From contig NZ_SMSK01000026.1 in NCBI RefSeq assembly GCF_004354985.1, positions 1 to 63,662 on the forward strand: a stretch of 63,662 nt of DNA, written 5' to 3'. Numbering within the stretch: position 1 is the first letter of the stretch; each line of letters opens with the position of its first letter. Shown one piece after another: positions 28,623 to 37,835 of this stretch. The notes beneath the pieces were generated by a model that was given only the letters and a program-made list of their open reading frames with translations, was not told the DNA's origin and ran no database searches. Source of the stretch: Segetibacter sp. 3557_3 (GTDB lineage: Bacteria; Bacteroidota; Bacteroidia; Chitinophagales; Chitinophagaceae). A program made the position numbers and the translations under genes.

Positions 28623-29513
28623 TCAAAAACCGCTTCGTTCAAGTAAGGCCTTGTCTGCAAGTTCATACAATCTCTTCTTCTTCCAGTCGTACCATGGTTT
28701 GGTCAGGGTTTTCTTCATAACGGTATCAATGTTTCGCATACCAAACAAGTTCCATGCGCCGTGGAGTTTGCCACCGACCGACGACTGTAGCGCCCTTAAG
28801 CTCATTGCAAAGCCGCTGTCCAGGTACTCCATATGGTGCCAGTAGCCTGCAGGCATAAACAAGGTATCGCCGTGTTCAAGAATCACCTCGTAACCCTTAG
28901 CGAGTTTCAATGCCGGGAAGGCGCTATAGTCAGGTGTTTTTCCACCTTTATAGTAACCGGAAAAATCTGCCAGGCTTAATACTTCGAATGGCTTCCGATA
29001 GAGTTTATATTGTTCTTCGTATGGGAAAAGCAACACCCTTTTCCGACCAACAAACTGGGTATGCAGGATATGTGAAAGGTCGATATCAAAATGCATATGC
29101 GTGATGCTTGTTGCACCTCCTGTAAACAACATCGGATATCGTTTAACAAAGCCCTTCATCAGGTGGTCGGGCCAGCTGAAGTCACGCGTTAATTCGGGTG
29201 CATGTTCAAAGATGTTGAAGAGAAAAATTCGCCAGCCTGCCGGACCCGAACTGATCATGTCGATGTACTCACCAAAAGTTTTATAATCGTCGGCAGTGTT
29301 GATGGGGGTATAGGCGTCACTTTTAATGTTATTGTATAAGGCAACTTTTTTGTCGCCGATCAATTTTTTAAAGTAATCCCAGTTCCATTTTTCAAGTGCG
29401 TCCCACTGCTTAGCAAGGTCTTTAATGATCAGCGGGCGCTTGGGGTTGTAGTACTCCAACCTAAACGCTTTTGCGCTGATGTTGTCTACCACATCTATTT
29501 CTTCAAGAGTCAT
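28623..29513 (-). CDS. cupin-like (JmjC/cupin_8) Fe(II)/2-oxoglutarate oxygenase-like protein
   Basis: 296 residues. The metal-binding triad is visible: HMHFDIDLSH (His141, Asp143) and MPAGYWHHMEYL (His226 or 227). N-terminal NPKRPLIIKDLAKQWDALEKWNW resembles other cupin_8 proteins. Family members hydroxylate protein or small-molecule substrates; here the substrate is unknown. It stands alone between convergent korB and the pseudouridine synthase. Confidence 0.85.
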   Translation of the reverse strand: MTLEEIDVVDNISAKAFRLEYYNPKRPLIIKDLAKQWDALEKWNWDYFKKLIGDKKVALYNNIKSDAYTPINTADDYKTFGEYIDMISSGPAGWRIFLFNIFEHAPELTRDFSWPDHLMKGFVKRYPMLFTGGATSITHMHFDIDLSHILHTQFVGRKRVLLFPYEEQYKLYRKPFEVLSLADFSGYYKGGKTPDYSAFPALKLAKGYEVILEHGDTLFMPAGYWHHMEYLDSGFAMSLRALQSSVGGKLHGAWNLFGMRNIDTVMKKTLTKPWYDWKKKRLYELADKALLERSGF

Positions 29514-29616
29514 AAAAGCGCGATGTTTTAAGAGCTCAAAATTAGGTTGATTGCCTTTTGCTTACCGAAGTTTATCGGCCTCGCACACTGCTTAATATTC
29601 CAGCTTACTAATCGAT

Positions 29617-30201
29617 TCAAAGTTTCAACAAAGCATAAAATACAGCTTTATTCATTGGTATCAAATCCCCGGGCTGCATCCCGTTAAGTGTCAGCTGCTC
29701 TATACGATAACGTATGAGGCGAAGGGTAGGAAAACCAACGTGTGCAGTCATCCTTCTTACCTGCCTGTTCTTTCCTTCGGTCAAGACGATTTTCAGCCAC
29801 GATGTAGGAATACTTTTTCTGAACCGGATCGGCGGCACACGTTCGCTTACATCAGGAGAAGCCGGAAAGATTTCGACTTTAGCCTTCGCCGTTTTGTATG
29901 GCTTACCATCTATATTAATGACCACCCCGTTTTGAAGTTGTCTCACAGCATCAGTTGTAACCAGGCCGTCAACCTGAACCCAATATTCACGTTCATGTTT
30001 ATGTTTCGGATTCAATAATCGTTGGTTTACCTGGGCATCGTTTGTAAGCAACAGTAAGCCTTCGCTATCATGGTCTAAGCGACCAACAGGATAAACATCA
30101 GCAGGAAGGTCGAAGTAATCGGCAAGTGTTTTTTTTCCTTCTGTACTTGTAAATTGGGAGAGTACCAGGTAGGGTTTGTAGATGGCAAAGTAGCGTTGCA
30201 T
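29617..30201 (-). CDS. RluE/RsuA-family 23S rRNA pseudouridine synthase
   Basis: 194 residues from the ATG at 30201 (MQRYFAIYKPYLVLSQF). The catalytic block VGRLDHDSEGLLLLTNDA contains the essential Asp; GKNRQVRRMTAHVGFPTLRLIR closes the domain. No S4 domain is present, as in RluE, which modifies U2457 of 23S rRNA in E. coli. A longer frame starting at 30222 would begin inside a terminator hairpin and is rejected. That hairpin lies 3-25 bp above the ATG. Confidence 0.9.
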   Translation of the reverse strand: MQRYFAIYKPYLVLSQFTSTEGKKTLADYFDLPADVYPVGRLDHDSEGLLLLTNDAQVNQRLLNPKHKHEREYWVQVDGLVTTDAVRQLQNGVVINIDGKPYKTAKAKVEIFPASPDVSERVPPIRFRKSIPTSWLKIVLTEGKNRQVRRMTAHVGFPTLRLIRYRIEQLTLNGMQPGDLIPMNKAVFYALLKL

Positions 30202-30204
30202 AGC

Positions 30205-30235
30205 AATAAAAAAGCCCGGCAAATTACCGGGCTTT
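30205..30235 (-). terminator. terminator-like hairpin directly upstream of the rluE-type start
   Basis: A perfect 9-bp stem (AAAGCCCGG / CCGGGCTTT, 7-nt loop) with a T-run on its 3' side only on the minus strand, ending a few bases before the ATG at 30201. It would either end an upstream minus-strand transcript or act as an attenuator. Confidence 0.7.
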
Positions 30236-30919
30236 GATATATGGATGGGTTAGTAAGTAGTGGGAAATAATATTCCCTACACAATATTAAAAATTGTTTC
30301 CGCTAACACAAAAATTTTCTTACAATATTTTATACACAATTTCAAATCGATTTGTGAATAAGAAGCATCTACTCCGGCTTCAATCAGGGTAACGTGCATA
30401 TCCATGATCTCCCGGTTAACACCTGGCTCAACATTAACTCCCTTCTGAAACCCGCATGTACAAAGGCTTTCAGCGCGCAGGTGCTAACGTGTTGCTACGG
30501 ATCGTGTTTGCTAATGAGCGATGCCACACTGGTTGATTCTAATGTGCGGGTTGCGCGTAACCATTGTTTGCATCGGCAACACAAGAAAGTTGTAGCGGCA
30601 AAATGTATCAGCAAAGTTGCTATGCAAAACTTCATTCCCGTTGCTTCATCAGCCTTTAAATTTAAGCACATAAAGACCGGGATACCTTGCTTCATCTTAA
30701 AGCTGCGAATCGTGTTAAGATGCGAAAAGGTTGTAACGAATTATGCTAATGACAAGCAAGTATTTTTCTGATGCTTGCCTACAACTGCGGGGCAGTAAGA
30801 GTAGTCACTGCTATCGGAGGGACAAACGCCTGAGATAGCGTTTGCTTTTCACTTTGCGCTGACCAACTTTCTAAACCACAATAGAATTACATGAGAGCGG
30901 TGGTTTTATGGTCAAACAC
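30236..30919. other. 684-bp region without a convincing gene
   Basis: AT-rich near 30290-30360. Open frames here (for example 30394-30771 on +) have unlikely composition and no start support. Two small hairpins lie near 30791-30813 (GCAGT/ACTGC) and 30823-30844 (CAAACGC/GCGTTTG, followed by CTTTTC), which might mark the end of a small RNA. No tRNA is visible. Confidence 0.4.
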
Positions 30920-30927
30920 TACCTTTG
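30920..30927 (+). promoter_or_regulatory. Bacteroidota -7 promoter element
   Basis: TACCTTTG matches TAnnTTTG, 16 bp before the LpxD-like ATG. Confidence 0.45.
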
Positions 30928-30943
30928 ACAAAACACTTCAGTT

Positions 30944-31894
30944 ATGAAATTTCCTGCACCTGTTACTTTAGATTGGCTGGCTGAACTTCTTGAGGCAGAG
31001 ATCATGGGCGATAAGGATATGCAGGCAACAGGGATCAACGAGATCCATCGTGTTGAGGCGGGTGATCTCGTTTTCGTTGACCACCCGAAGTATTACAACA
31101 AATGCTTGAACAGTGCTGCAAATTTCATCATCATCGATTCCCGGGATGTTGAGGTACCGCAAGGAAAAGCGTTGTTGGTTGTTAAGGAACCCTTTGAAGC
31201 ATACCTGAAAATAGTCAGGCACTTCAGACCCTTCCAGCCTGCTGATAAATCTATCAGTGATAGTGCAGTAATTGGAGAAGGAACGGTAATCATGCCGAAC
31301 GTTTTTATTGGCCATCACGTAACGATCGGCCGTAATTCGATCATTCATCCAAATGTTTCGATACTGGACTATTCCGTAATTGGCGACAACGTTATCATCC
31401 AGGCAGGAACCGTAATCGGTAGTGATGCATTTTATTACAATACCAAAAAGAACCGTGAGTTATGGTATAAAAAAATGCTCAGCTGTGGCAATGTCGTAAT
31501 TGAAGATGATGTTGAAATTGGGGCAGGTTGCAACATCGACCGCGGTGTAACTTCAGAAACAAGAATCGGCAAGGGCTCGCGGTTGGATAATATGGTTCAT
31601 ATTGCACACGATGTAGTAGTTGGTAAAAACTGCTTGTTTGCAGCACAGGTTGCCATTGCAGGAGGAACAACCATTGAAGATGGTGTTGTGCTTTGGGGCC
31701 AGGTTGGCGTGAGTAAAACGCTTACCATAGGTGCAAATGCTGTTGTGCTTGCACAAAGCGGAGTGGGTGTTGACGTTGCACCAGGCAAGGTTATATGGGG
31801 ATCACCTTCGGATGATGCGCTCACGAAAAAAAGGGAACTGGTATGGGTGAAACGTATACCAGAGCTGTGGAAGAAAGTGATGGACACAAAGTAA
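30944..31894 (+). CDS. LpxD-like UDP-3-O-acylglucosamine N-acyltransferase
   Basis: 316 residues. An N-terminal uridine-binding-type domain (~1-100) is followed by left-handed beta-helix hexapeptides (IGEGTVIMPNVFIG, IGRNSIIHPNVSIL and others). It includes DNMVHIAHDVVVGKNC, whose His matches the catalytic base of LpxD. LpxD adds a 3-hydroxyacyl chain in lipid A synthesis. It is shorter than the classical enzyme and is not next to other lpx genes, so it may be a second paralogue with a different acyl or sugar substrate. Its stop touches the stop of the convergent epimerase gene. Confidence 0.8.
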   Translation: MKFPAPVTLDWLAELLEAEIMGDKDMQATGINEIHRVEAGDLVFVDHPKYYNKCLNSAANFIIIDSRDVEVPQGKALLVVKEPFEAYLKIVRHFRPFQPADKSISDSAVIGEGTVIMPNVFIGHHVTIGRNSIIHPNVSILDYSVIGDNVIIQAGTVIGSDAFYYNTKKNRELWYKKMLSCGNVVIEDDVEIGAGCNIDRGVTSETRIGKGSRLDNMVHIAHDVVVGKNCLFAAQVAIAGGTTIEDGVVLWGQVGVSKTLTIGANAVVLAQSGVGVDVAPGKVIWGSPSDDALTKKRELVWVKRIPELWKKVMDTK

Positions 31895-32926
31895 CTATAT
31901 CGTTCTTGCACCTGATTTGATACCCTCTGATAATTCAGCACAAACCCGTGCGATTGTTTGCTCAACCGGCCGATACTTAAACCCGGGGAGAAACTTAAAG
32001 AGCTTTGAATTATCATATCGCACAACAGCCTGTGCGCTGGTGGCAGTTTCTTTTGTCAGCAGCGGATCGGTGTGGTTGATCAATGATTTAATCTTTTCCA
32101 CGCGCCACACAATCCCGGCAATTAGTGGATTAACTTTTTTGTGTGGCGGTCTTTTTCCAAACGACTTTGCCATCGCTGTAAATACATCTTTGAAAGGTAC
32201 GTTTTCACTGCTGATGATGAATCGTTCGCCACTTAGGCCAAGACCCACCAGTTCAGTCATAATCTTCACCACATCTTCAACATCCACAAAGCCCGTTACA
32301 CCTTCAGTATACCAGGGAAATTCGTTATAAGCCGATTTAAATATGCCAGATGAACCTTTTGTCCAGTCGCCGGCACCAAGGATAATGGATGGATTTACCA
32401 CTACTGCGCGCAGGCCCTCGCCCACCCCTCGCCATACTTCCATTTCCGCCAGGTATTTACTTTTGCCGTAGTTGCTGTTGTTTGTTTCTTCTGACCAGTA
32501 CATCTCTTCTGTTACAGGCTGGCCAACCTTGTTGCGACCTAGCGCTGCAACTGAACTTACAAAGCAAAGATGCTCTACATCGCTGGCCAGGCAAGCATTT
32601 ACTACATTGGCAGTCCCTTCTATGTTTACCCGAAACATGTCCCTGACCTTTGCCGGATTATAGGAGATAATAGCTGCGCAGTGGTATACCTGGCGAACAT
32701 CCGTTAGCGCTTCTTCAAGTGAGATGATGTCGAGAATGTCACCCTTAACCCATTGCACCCCTTCGCCATAGCTATTTTCCGGAACATTATTGCGGTACAA
32801 AGCCTTCACCTTTTCGCCCTGCCGGAGTAGGGCTTTAATGAGGTGTGAACCCACCAATCCAGTACCCCCGGTTACCAGGATTGCTCCCTTACCGTTAGAT
32901 GTTTGCTGGCTTAGTGTCTCTGTCAA
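31895..32926 (-). CDS. NAD(P)-dependent epimerase/dehydratase (extended SDR)
   Basis: 343 residues. VTGGTGLVGSHLIKALL (Rossmann), FVSSVAALG and the active-site YGKSKYLAEMEV are present. The layout recalls dihydroflavonol-reductase-like and 3-beta-HSD-like SDRs. It follows the 3-hydroxyacyl-CoA dehydrogenase by 14 bp on the same strand, so the two are probably cotranscribed. Substrate unknown. Confidence 0.88.
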   Translation of the reverse strand: MTETLSQQTSNGKGAILVTGGTGLVGSHLIKALLRQGEKVKALYRNNVPENSYGEGVQWVKGDILDIISLEEALTDVRQVYHCAAIISYNPAKVRDMFRVNIEGTANVVNACLASDVEHLCFVSSVAALGRNKVGQPVTEEMYWSEETNNSNYGKSKYLAEMEVWRGVGEGLRAVVVNPSIILGAGDWTKGSSGIFKSAYNEFPWYTEGVTGFVDVEDVVKIMTELVGLGLSGERFIISSENVPFKDVFTAMAKSFGKRPPHKKVNPLIAGIVWRVEKIKSLINHTDPLLTKETATSAQAVVRYDNSKLFKFLPGFKYRPVEQTIARVCAELSEGIKSGARTI

Positions 32927-32940
32927 AACGGGTATTTACT

Positions 32941-33792
32941 TTATGATTTATTGTAGATGTAAAAGCCCTCGCCCGATTTACGGCCAAGCTTTCCTGATTC
33001 AAGAACCTGCTTCTGAAGATCTGATGGTGCAAGCCGGGGTGGCCTGCCCAGTTTATCCCATACCAATGTGCTTACCTGGTAGTTGACGTCCATCCCGATT
33101 AAATCCATCAACCTGAATGGACCCATCTTAAAACCTGTTGCTTCCATAACCTGATCGACCAAAGCGGGTGTAGCAATGCCCGATGCTACTATTTTCAGGG
33201 CCTCCAGGTAGTAAGGCCGTGCTACCCTGTTAACGATAAAGCCGGGACTATCGTTGCAAATAACAGGTGTTTTACCAAGCCTGATTGCGAGATCATAAAT
33301 GCTGTTTACAACCGCTTCTGCTGTGTCGGTGCCCTTCACCACTTCTACCAACCTGAGTATCGGGGCTGGATTAAAGAAGTGCATTCCCACGAGCCTTGAA
33401 GGGTTAGAGAGCCTTGCACCAATGGCACTTACCGGAATAGAAGATGTGTTTGTTGCAAAAATCGTTTCAGGTGGATTAAGTCCGGCAAGCGTGTTAAACA
33501 AACTTACTTTTTCGTCCTCGTTCTCAATAATTGCTTCAATCACCACATCAGCCCGGCACTCGGTGATATCCGGGGTAAAACGCAGCCGGGAGAGGATGCG
33601 AGCTACTTCATCAACCGTAACCTTTCCTTTGCCTGCGAGTACATCCAGGCCAGCCCTGATGCTATGCTCGCTCCGCTGGAGCATTGCTGCATTAACATCA
33701 AATAGCACCGTATTAAAGCCCGCTACGGCACATACCTGCGCTATCCCGCTGCCCATTGTTCCTGCACCGCATATACAAATGCTTTCGATCAT
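32941..33792 (-). CDS. 3-hydroxyacyl-CoA (3-hydroxybutyryl-CoA) dehydrogenase
   Basis: 283 residues from the ATG at 33792 (MIESICICGAGTMGSGIAQ, a Rossmann motif); a start at 33813 is also possible. VGMHFFNPAPILRLVEVVKG and DSPGFIVNRVARPYYLEAL are standard for the HAD/HBDH family. It oxidises 3-hydroxyacyl-CoA with NAD+ in fatty acid oxidation or butyrate-type metabolism. It is a stand-alone dehydrogenase without a fused enoyl-CoA hydratase. Confidence 0.92.
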   Translation of the reverse strand: MIESICICGAGTMGSGIAQVCAVAGFNTVLFDVNAAMLQRSEHSIRAGLDVLAGKGKVTVDEVARILSRLRFTPDITECRADVVIEAIIENEDEKVSLFNTLAGLNPPETIFATNTSSIPVSAIGARLSNPSRLVGMHFFNPAPILRLVEVVKGTDTAEAVVNSIYDLAIRLGKTPVICNDSPGFIVNRVARPYYLEALKIVASGIATPALVDQVMEATGFKMGPFRLMDLIGMDVNYQVSTLVWDKLGRPPRLAPSDLQKQVLESGKLGRKSGEGFYIYNKS

Positions 33793-33873
33793 ATTGCCTG
33801 GTAGTATCGCCATTGCGATCCCTGTAAAATTAGGCTGTTGTAATTAAAGCACCACGATAATTGGGCTAACGTA

Positions 33874-33902
33874 AAAAGGGTTCCGCATTGCAGAACCCTT
33901 TT
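33874..33902. terminator. bidirectional intrinsic terminator
   Basis: A perfect 10-bp stem (AAAAGGGTTC / GAACCCTTTT, 9-nt loop), A-run one side and T-run the other. It lies between the desaturase stop and the 3-hydroxyacyl-CoA dehydrogenase start and chiefly serves the desaturase (-). Confidence 0.75.
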
Positions 33903-33961
33903 ATCGAGTAAGTATCAGGAAGCAAACATTGTTCAATTAAAACAGATGTTCACCATGTTGC

Positions 33962-34774
33962 TTATTGCTGTAACATCTGCTTGCGACGTTCGTGTTGAAC
34001 CACTCTTTCAGTGCCATGCGCTTCATGGCTGTGTTGCACTTCGAGCGGTTTAAGCTTGATGATACCAAAGAAATGCATGCCTTTCATCACCAGGTAGGTG
34101 GTATCGAATTCGTACCATTTGCGGGCGAAGTTTGGATTTGACTTTGCGTGGTGGTGATTGTTCTGGAATAACTCTCCCATAAGCAAAACACCCCATGGCG
34201 TAGTATTACGGGAATGATCGCCATTGTTGTAATTGCTATAACCAAGCTTGTGGCCAAACCAGTTTACGATTGCTCCCTGGATCGGGCCCATCAGGAAGTG
34301 AATTGGCAATAACAGGAACCACCAATAACTTGGAGCAAAGTAAAAATAAATAGCAGTATAAGCGATCATGAAAGTTACACGAACGATATTATTGCTACCG
34401 AACCGATCAAGACTTTTCCAAATCGGAAGGTATTCCCGTGTGAACTGAGGATCGGGAAGGTCCTGGCCGGTAAGAAACCTGCGATAAATAGCCGCAGTAT
34501 GCATCATCATATGATAAACGTCCTTGAAGAAGTGTGGTGAATGGGGATCCATCTCCGTATCGCTATAAGTATGGTGCATGCGATGCATTACTGCATATGC
34601 ACGGGGCACCAGGAACGACGAACCTTGCACAAACCATGTGCTGAAATAGAAAACCCTTTCCCATCCCGGTGTAACATTATACATCTGGTGGGAAGCGTAA
34701 CGATGAAGAAAAAAGGAGTGAAAAAACAAAGAAAGAAACCAATGGGTAAAGAAAAAGGTGAGAATAACTGCCAT
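33962..34774 (-). CDS. fatty acid desaturase (acyl-CoA / acyl-lipid delta-9 type)
   Basis: 270 residues from the ATG at 34774 (MAVILTFFFTHWFLSLFFHSF). All three histidine boxes of membrane desaturases are visible: HRYASH, HRMHH and QNNHHH, plus GHKLGYSN. Four hydrophobic stretches fit an integral membrane diiron enzyme that makes monounsaturated acyl chains. The frame extends 44 residues upstream to 34906, but that part is unlike the family. It is monocistronic with a strong terminator. Confidence 0.9.
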   Translation of the reverse strand: MAVILTFFFTHWFLSLFFHSFFLHRYASHQMYNVTPGWERVFYFSTWFVQGSSFLVPRAYAVMHRMHHTYSDTEMDPHSPHFFKDVYHMMMHTAAIYRRFLTGQDLPDPQFTREYLPIWKSLDRFGSNNIVRVTFMIAYTAIYFYFAPSYWWFLLLPIHFLMGPIQGAIVNWFGHKLGYSNYNNGDHSRNTTPWGVLLMGELFQNNHHHAKSNPNFARKWYEFDTTYLVMKGMHFFGIIKLKPLEVQHSHEAHGTERVVQHERRKQMLQQ

Positions 34775-35189
34775 GCGCAAATGTTGAAGTGGAATTAAAA
34801 GGTGAAAGATACAGCTTATACCATTACACCACTTTCGTGCCGCGGCGTTGATTGCTTGCCTGGTTATTGATAAAATCCTTCTTACCAACAAACAGATCTG
34901 GAACACCGATCATGAGATATGCCGGATACCATTGGTTATGAAGAAGAAATGCACATACCTGAATACCTATGTGTTAACGCGATTGACGTTAAAATTTCAT
35001 CGCTGTATGCAGTTAAAACACGCCTAATTTAACAGCTTTTTAAAACTAACGGAGAGGTTACAGGCACAATTAAGCCGGTTGCGACTACGTCCGCCTACTT
35101 TCCAGCTGATTACATGATCAACAAAATTCTAATTGGTCAAACGTTGCTGAACACCAGGCGCAAACGGTTCTGCAGTGTGTTGATGAAAA

Positions 35190-36221
35190 TTAAACAGCCC
35201 CCGTAAACTGGCGCAGAAAGCGCACATCGTTTTGTGAGTAAAGTCGAAGATCGTTGATCCGGTATTTAAGCTGGCAGATCCGTTCAATGCCCATTCCAAA
35301 TGCAAAACCTGTGAAGGACTCGGGATCGATTTTGAAATTTTCCAACATTTTTGGGTGAACCATTCCACAACCCAGAATTTCTACCCATCCCGTGTGCTTG
35401 CACAAGCTGCAGCCCTTGCCGCCGCAAACCGTACAGCTGATATCCATCTCAGCGCTGGGCTCAGTAAAAGGGAAGTAACTGGGCCGGAAACGGATTTTGG
35501 CATCGGCACCAAACATTTCTTTTACGAAAAAGTAAAGTGTTTGTTTCAGGTCGGCAAAGCTAACCGCATCATCTACGTAGAGGCCTTCAACCTGGTGAAA
35601 AAAGCAATGTGCCCGTGCGCTAATGGTTTCATTGCGATATACCCGACCCGGGCAGATGATACGAATAGGTGGACGTTGTTTTTCCATCACCCTTGCCTGT
35701 ACGCTGCTGGTATGTGTGCGCAGGAGGTAGTCTGGATTTTGGTTCAGGTAAAAGGTATCCTGCATATCGCGGGCAGGATGATTTTCAGGAAGGTTTAAGG
35801 CCGTAAAGTTGTGCCAGTCGTCCTCAATTTCAGGACCTTCAGCAACAGCAAATCCCAAACGCTTGAAAATTGAAACAATCTGGTTTCGCACAATGCTAAG
35901 CGGGTGACGGGTTCCTACAATAAGGGGATCACCGGGAAGTGACCAGTCCTGCTCAGGGCTTGCAGCATGTGTGCTGCTATTTGCCGCCATTTTAAGGCCT
36001 TCTAATTTATCTTCTGCAAATTGTTTGAAATCGTTTAACAGGAGACCAAATTCCTTGCGCTTATCTGCGGGAACATTTTTCATCTCAGCCATTACCGATT
36101 TCACAAGACCTTTTGTTCCAAGATACCTGATGCGAAAGGCTTCTAATTCATCGGCATTGGTAACCTTTGCGGCTTCGATTTCCTGTTTATAACCTTCAAT
36201 TTTTTGCAGCAGTTCTTCCAT
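35190..36221 (-). CDS. pheS: phenylalanyl-tRNA synthetase alpha subunit
   Basis: 343 residues, typical of bacterial PheS. The N-terminal coiled-coil region (~1-85) binds tRNA. Class II motifs follow: DTFYLNQNPDYLLRTHTSSVQ, ICPGRVYRNETISARAH (motif 2), and the C-terminal GFAFGMGIERICQLKY (motif 3). It pairs with PheT, which is not in the window. Next on the strand is an SDR gene, 74 bp upstream of its start. Confidence 0.97.
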   Translation of the reverse strand: MEELLQKIEGYKQEIEAAKVTNADELEAFRIRYLGTKGLVKSVMAEMKNVPADKRKEFGLLLNDFKQFAEDKLEGLKMAANSSTHAASPEQDWSLPGDPLIVGTRHPLSIVRNQIVSIFKRLGFAVAEGPEIEDDWHNFTALNLPENHPARDMQDTFYLNQNPDYLLRTHTSSVQARVMEKQRPPIRIICPGRVYRNETISARAHCFFHQVEGLYVDDAVSFADLKQTLYFFVKEMFGADAKIRFRPSYFPFTEPSAEMDISCTVCGGKGCSLCKHTGWVEILGCGMVHPKMLENFKIDPESFTGFAFGMGIERICQLKYRINDLRLYSQNDVRFLRQFTGAV

Positions 36222-36295
36222 TCCACGAAGATAATGAAGTTAAAAATACCCGGGTTGCCATCGCAACTTAGTGCATCTTTCAAACCTGAGGAAGG

Positions 36296-36997
36296 TTAAA
36301 GGTCACCCAGCTGCGGGCGTAAAACAATATCCTCAACAACTGCCCTTGGCGACAGTTGTGAGGCGACATAAATCATTTCAGCAACATCTTTCGGATCCAT
36401 TATTCTTTGCGGATCGATGCCCGATCCTTCCCAGCTTGCCGTCATTGTTGCGCCAGGTAAGACGGCTGTGACTTTGATGTTGTACGGCTTCATCTCTTCC
36501 CGGAGGTTTTTAGAAAAACCCAGCAACGCAAATTTGCTGATGCTGTAAGCGCCGCCGTTTGCATAAGCATTCAAAGAGGCAATCGAACACATGTTGAAGA
36601 TGTGACCGGTTTTTGCTTCCATCATTCGCGGCAGCAGCAAACGGGTAAGGTGGTAAGCACTGTACAGGTTAACAGCAATCATTTGTTCAAGTGTACCGGC
36701 CGGTTCGTTATGGATGCTTCCCGGCAAAAACTGTCCTGCGTTGTTTACAAGTATGTCTGGAACAAGGTCCTTTTCCAATATCCATTTACCAAATGCTGCA
36801 ACGTCTTCAGGCTGGCTTAAATCTGCTGCCTTTGCCCGTACGGTACAATCCGGGTATTTCGTCTGCAACTCATCCATCATCCCGTACAAGCCTGTTTCGC
36901 TGCGCGAACATACCACGAGGTTTGCACCGGCGGCAGCAAACCGCTCAGCAACCGCCCGTCCTATTCCTTTTGAGGCACCAGTAACAATTACGTTCAT
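36296..36997 (-). CDS. short-chain dehydrogenase/reductase (SDR)
   Basis: 233 residues, classical SDR: VTGASKGIGRAVAERFA, VNNAGQF, and the active site GGAYSISKFALLGFS (Tyr-x3-Lys). The family reduces keto groups with NAD(P)H; the substrate is unknown. It sits upstream of pheS on the same strand. Confidence 0.92.
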   Translation of the reverse strand: MNVIVTGASKGIGRAVAERFAAAGANLVVCSRSETGLYGMMDELQTKYPDCTVRAKAADLSQPEDVAAFGKWILEKDLVPDILVNNAGQFLPGSIHNEPAGTLEQMIAVNLYSAYHLTRLLLPRMMEAKTGHIFNMCSIASLNAYANGGAYSISKFALLGFSKNLREEMKPYNIKVTAVLPGATMTASWEGSGIDPQRIMDPKDVAEMIYVASQLSPRAVVEDIVLRPQLGDL

Positions 36998-37113
36998 ATT
37001 ATCTGTTGTGTACGCGAAGTAAGAACAATTTTAACGCTTCGGGCAATGTGCCTGATTAACTAATGGCGTGGGTGGCAGCACGCAGGAGTCCGCAGGCCCG
37101 AACTTTGCACGCT

Positions 37114-37121
37114 TACTTTTG
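37114..37121 (+). promoter_or_regulatory. Bacteroidota -7 promoter element
   Basis: TACTTTTG matches TAnnTTTG, 11 bp before the HAD-hydrolase ATG. Confidence 0.45.
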
Positions 37122-37132
37122 TAATTTTATCC

Positions 37133-37828
37133 ATGCGCTACCAACACCTGTTTTTCGATCTCGATCATACCTTATGGGATTTTGAAACCAATGCAAAAAG
37201 TACGTTGAGGGAATTGTTCGATACACACCGGCTTCATGAAACAGTAACCCCGCAATTCGACGAATTTTTTTCAGCTTATTCTTACCATAACAAACGATTA
37301 TGGGATCGTTACCATCATGGGTTCATCAGGCAGGAAGAATTAAAGTGGAAGCGGATGTGGCACGCACTCCTTGAATTTAAGCTCGGCGACGAAAAGCTTG
37401 CTAAACAACTCAGTGCCGACTTCCTCGAAATCTTACCAGGCAAAAAAGAGCTCTTTCCGCATACTATTGAGATACTTGAATACCTTACGGGAAAGGGCTA
37501 CCAGCTTCACCTGATTACAAATGGCTTCGAAAAAATACAATGGAGCAAATTAAGGACCGCTAATATCGGCCACTATTTTAAAGCAGTTATCACCTCTGAA
37601 CTAGCAAACAGCCTGAAGCCAAAAAAAGAAATTTTTAATTTTGCAATGCTGCAAACCGGGGCCAGCCTTAAAGAAAGTGTAATGTTGGGTGACAACCTGG
37701 ATGCAGATATTTCCGGGGCGCTTAATGCCGGCATGGACGCCATATTTGTGAACCACATCAGGGAAGAAACAACCATAAAGCCAACCCATACGATCTACCA
37801 TTTACGCGAACTGGAGCAAATATTATAA
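37133..37828 (+). CDS. HAD hydrolase, YjjG-type noncanonical nucleotidase
   Basis: 231 residues. HAD motifs: LFFDLDHTLWDFETN (Asp nucleophile and +2 Asp), LITNGFEKIQWSKL, SLKPKKEIF (Lys) and MLGDNLDADISGALNAG. YjjG-family enzymes dephosphorylate (non-canonical) pyrimidine nucleotides such as dUMP and 5-halo-dUMP; the DLDHTLWDF signature fits that clade. Its stop nearly meets the convergent small gene at 37836. Confidence 0.88.
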   Translation: MRYQHLFFDLDHTLWDFETNAKSTLRELFDTHRLHETVTPQFDEFFSAYSYHNKRLWDRYHHGFIRQEELKWKRMWHALLEFKLGDEKLAKQLSADFLEILPGKKELFPHTIEILEYLTGKGYQLHLITNGFEKIQWSKLRTANIGHYFKAVITSELANSLKPKKEIFNFAMLQTGASLKESVMLGDNLDADISGALNAGMDAIFVNHIREETTIKPTHTIYHLRELEQIL

Positions 37829-37835
37829 GGCCCGA

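Noticed and set aside
30394-30771. 125-residue frame on +
   Set aside because: Unusual Cys/His-rich composition, no promoter or start support, no recognisable family.
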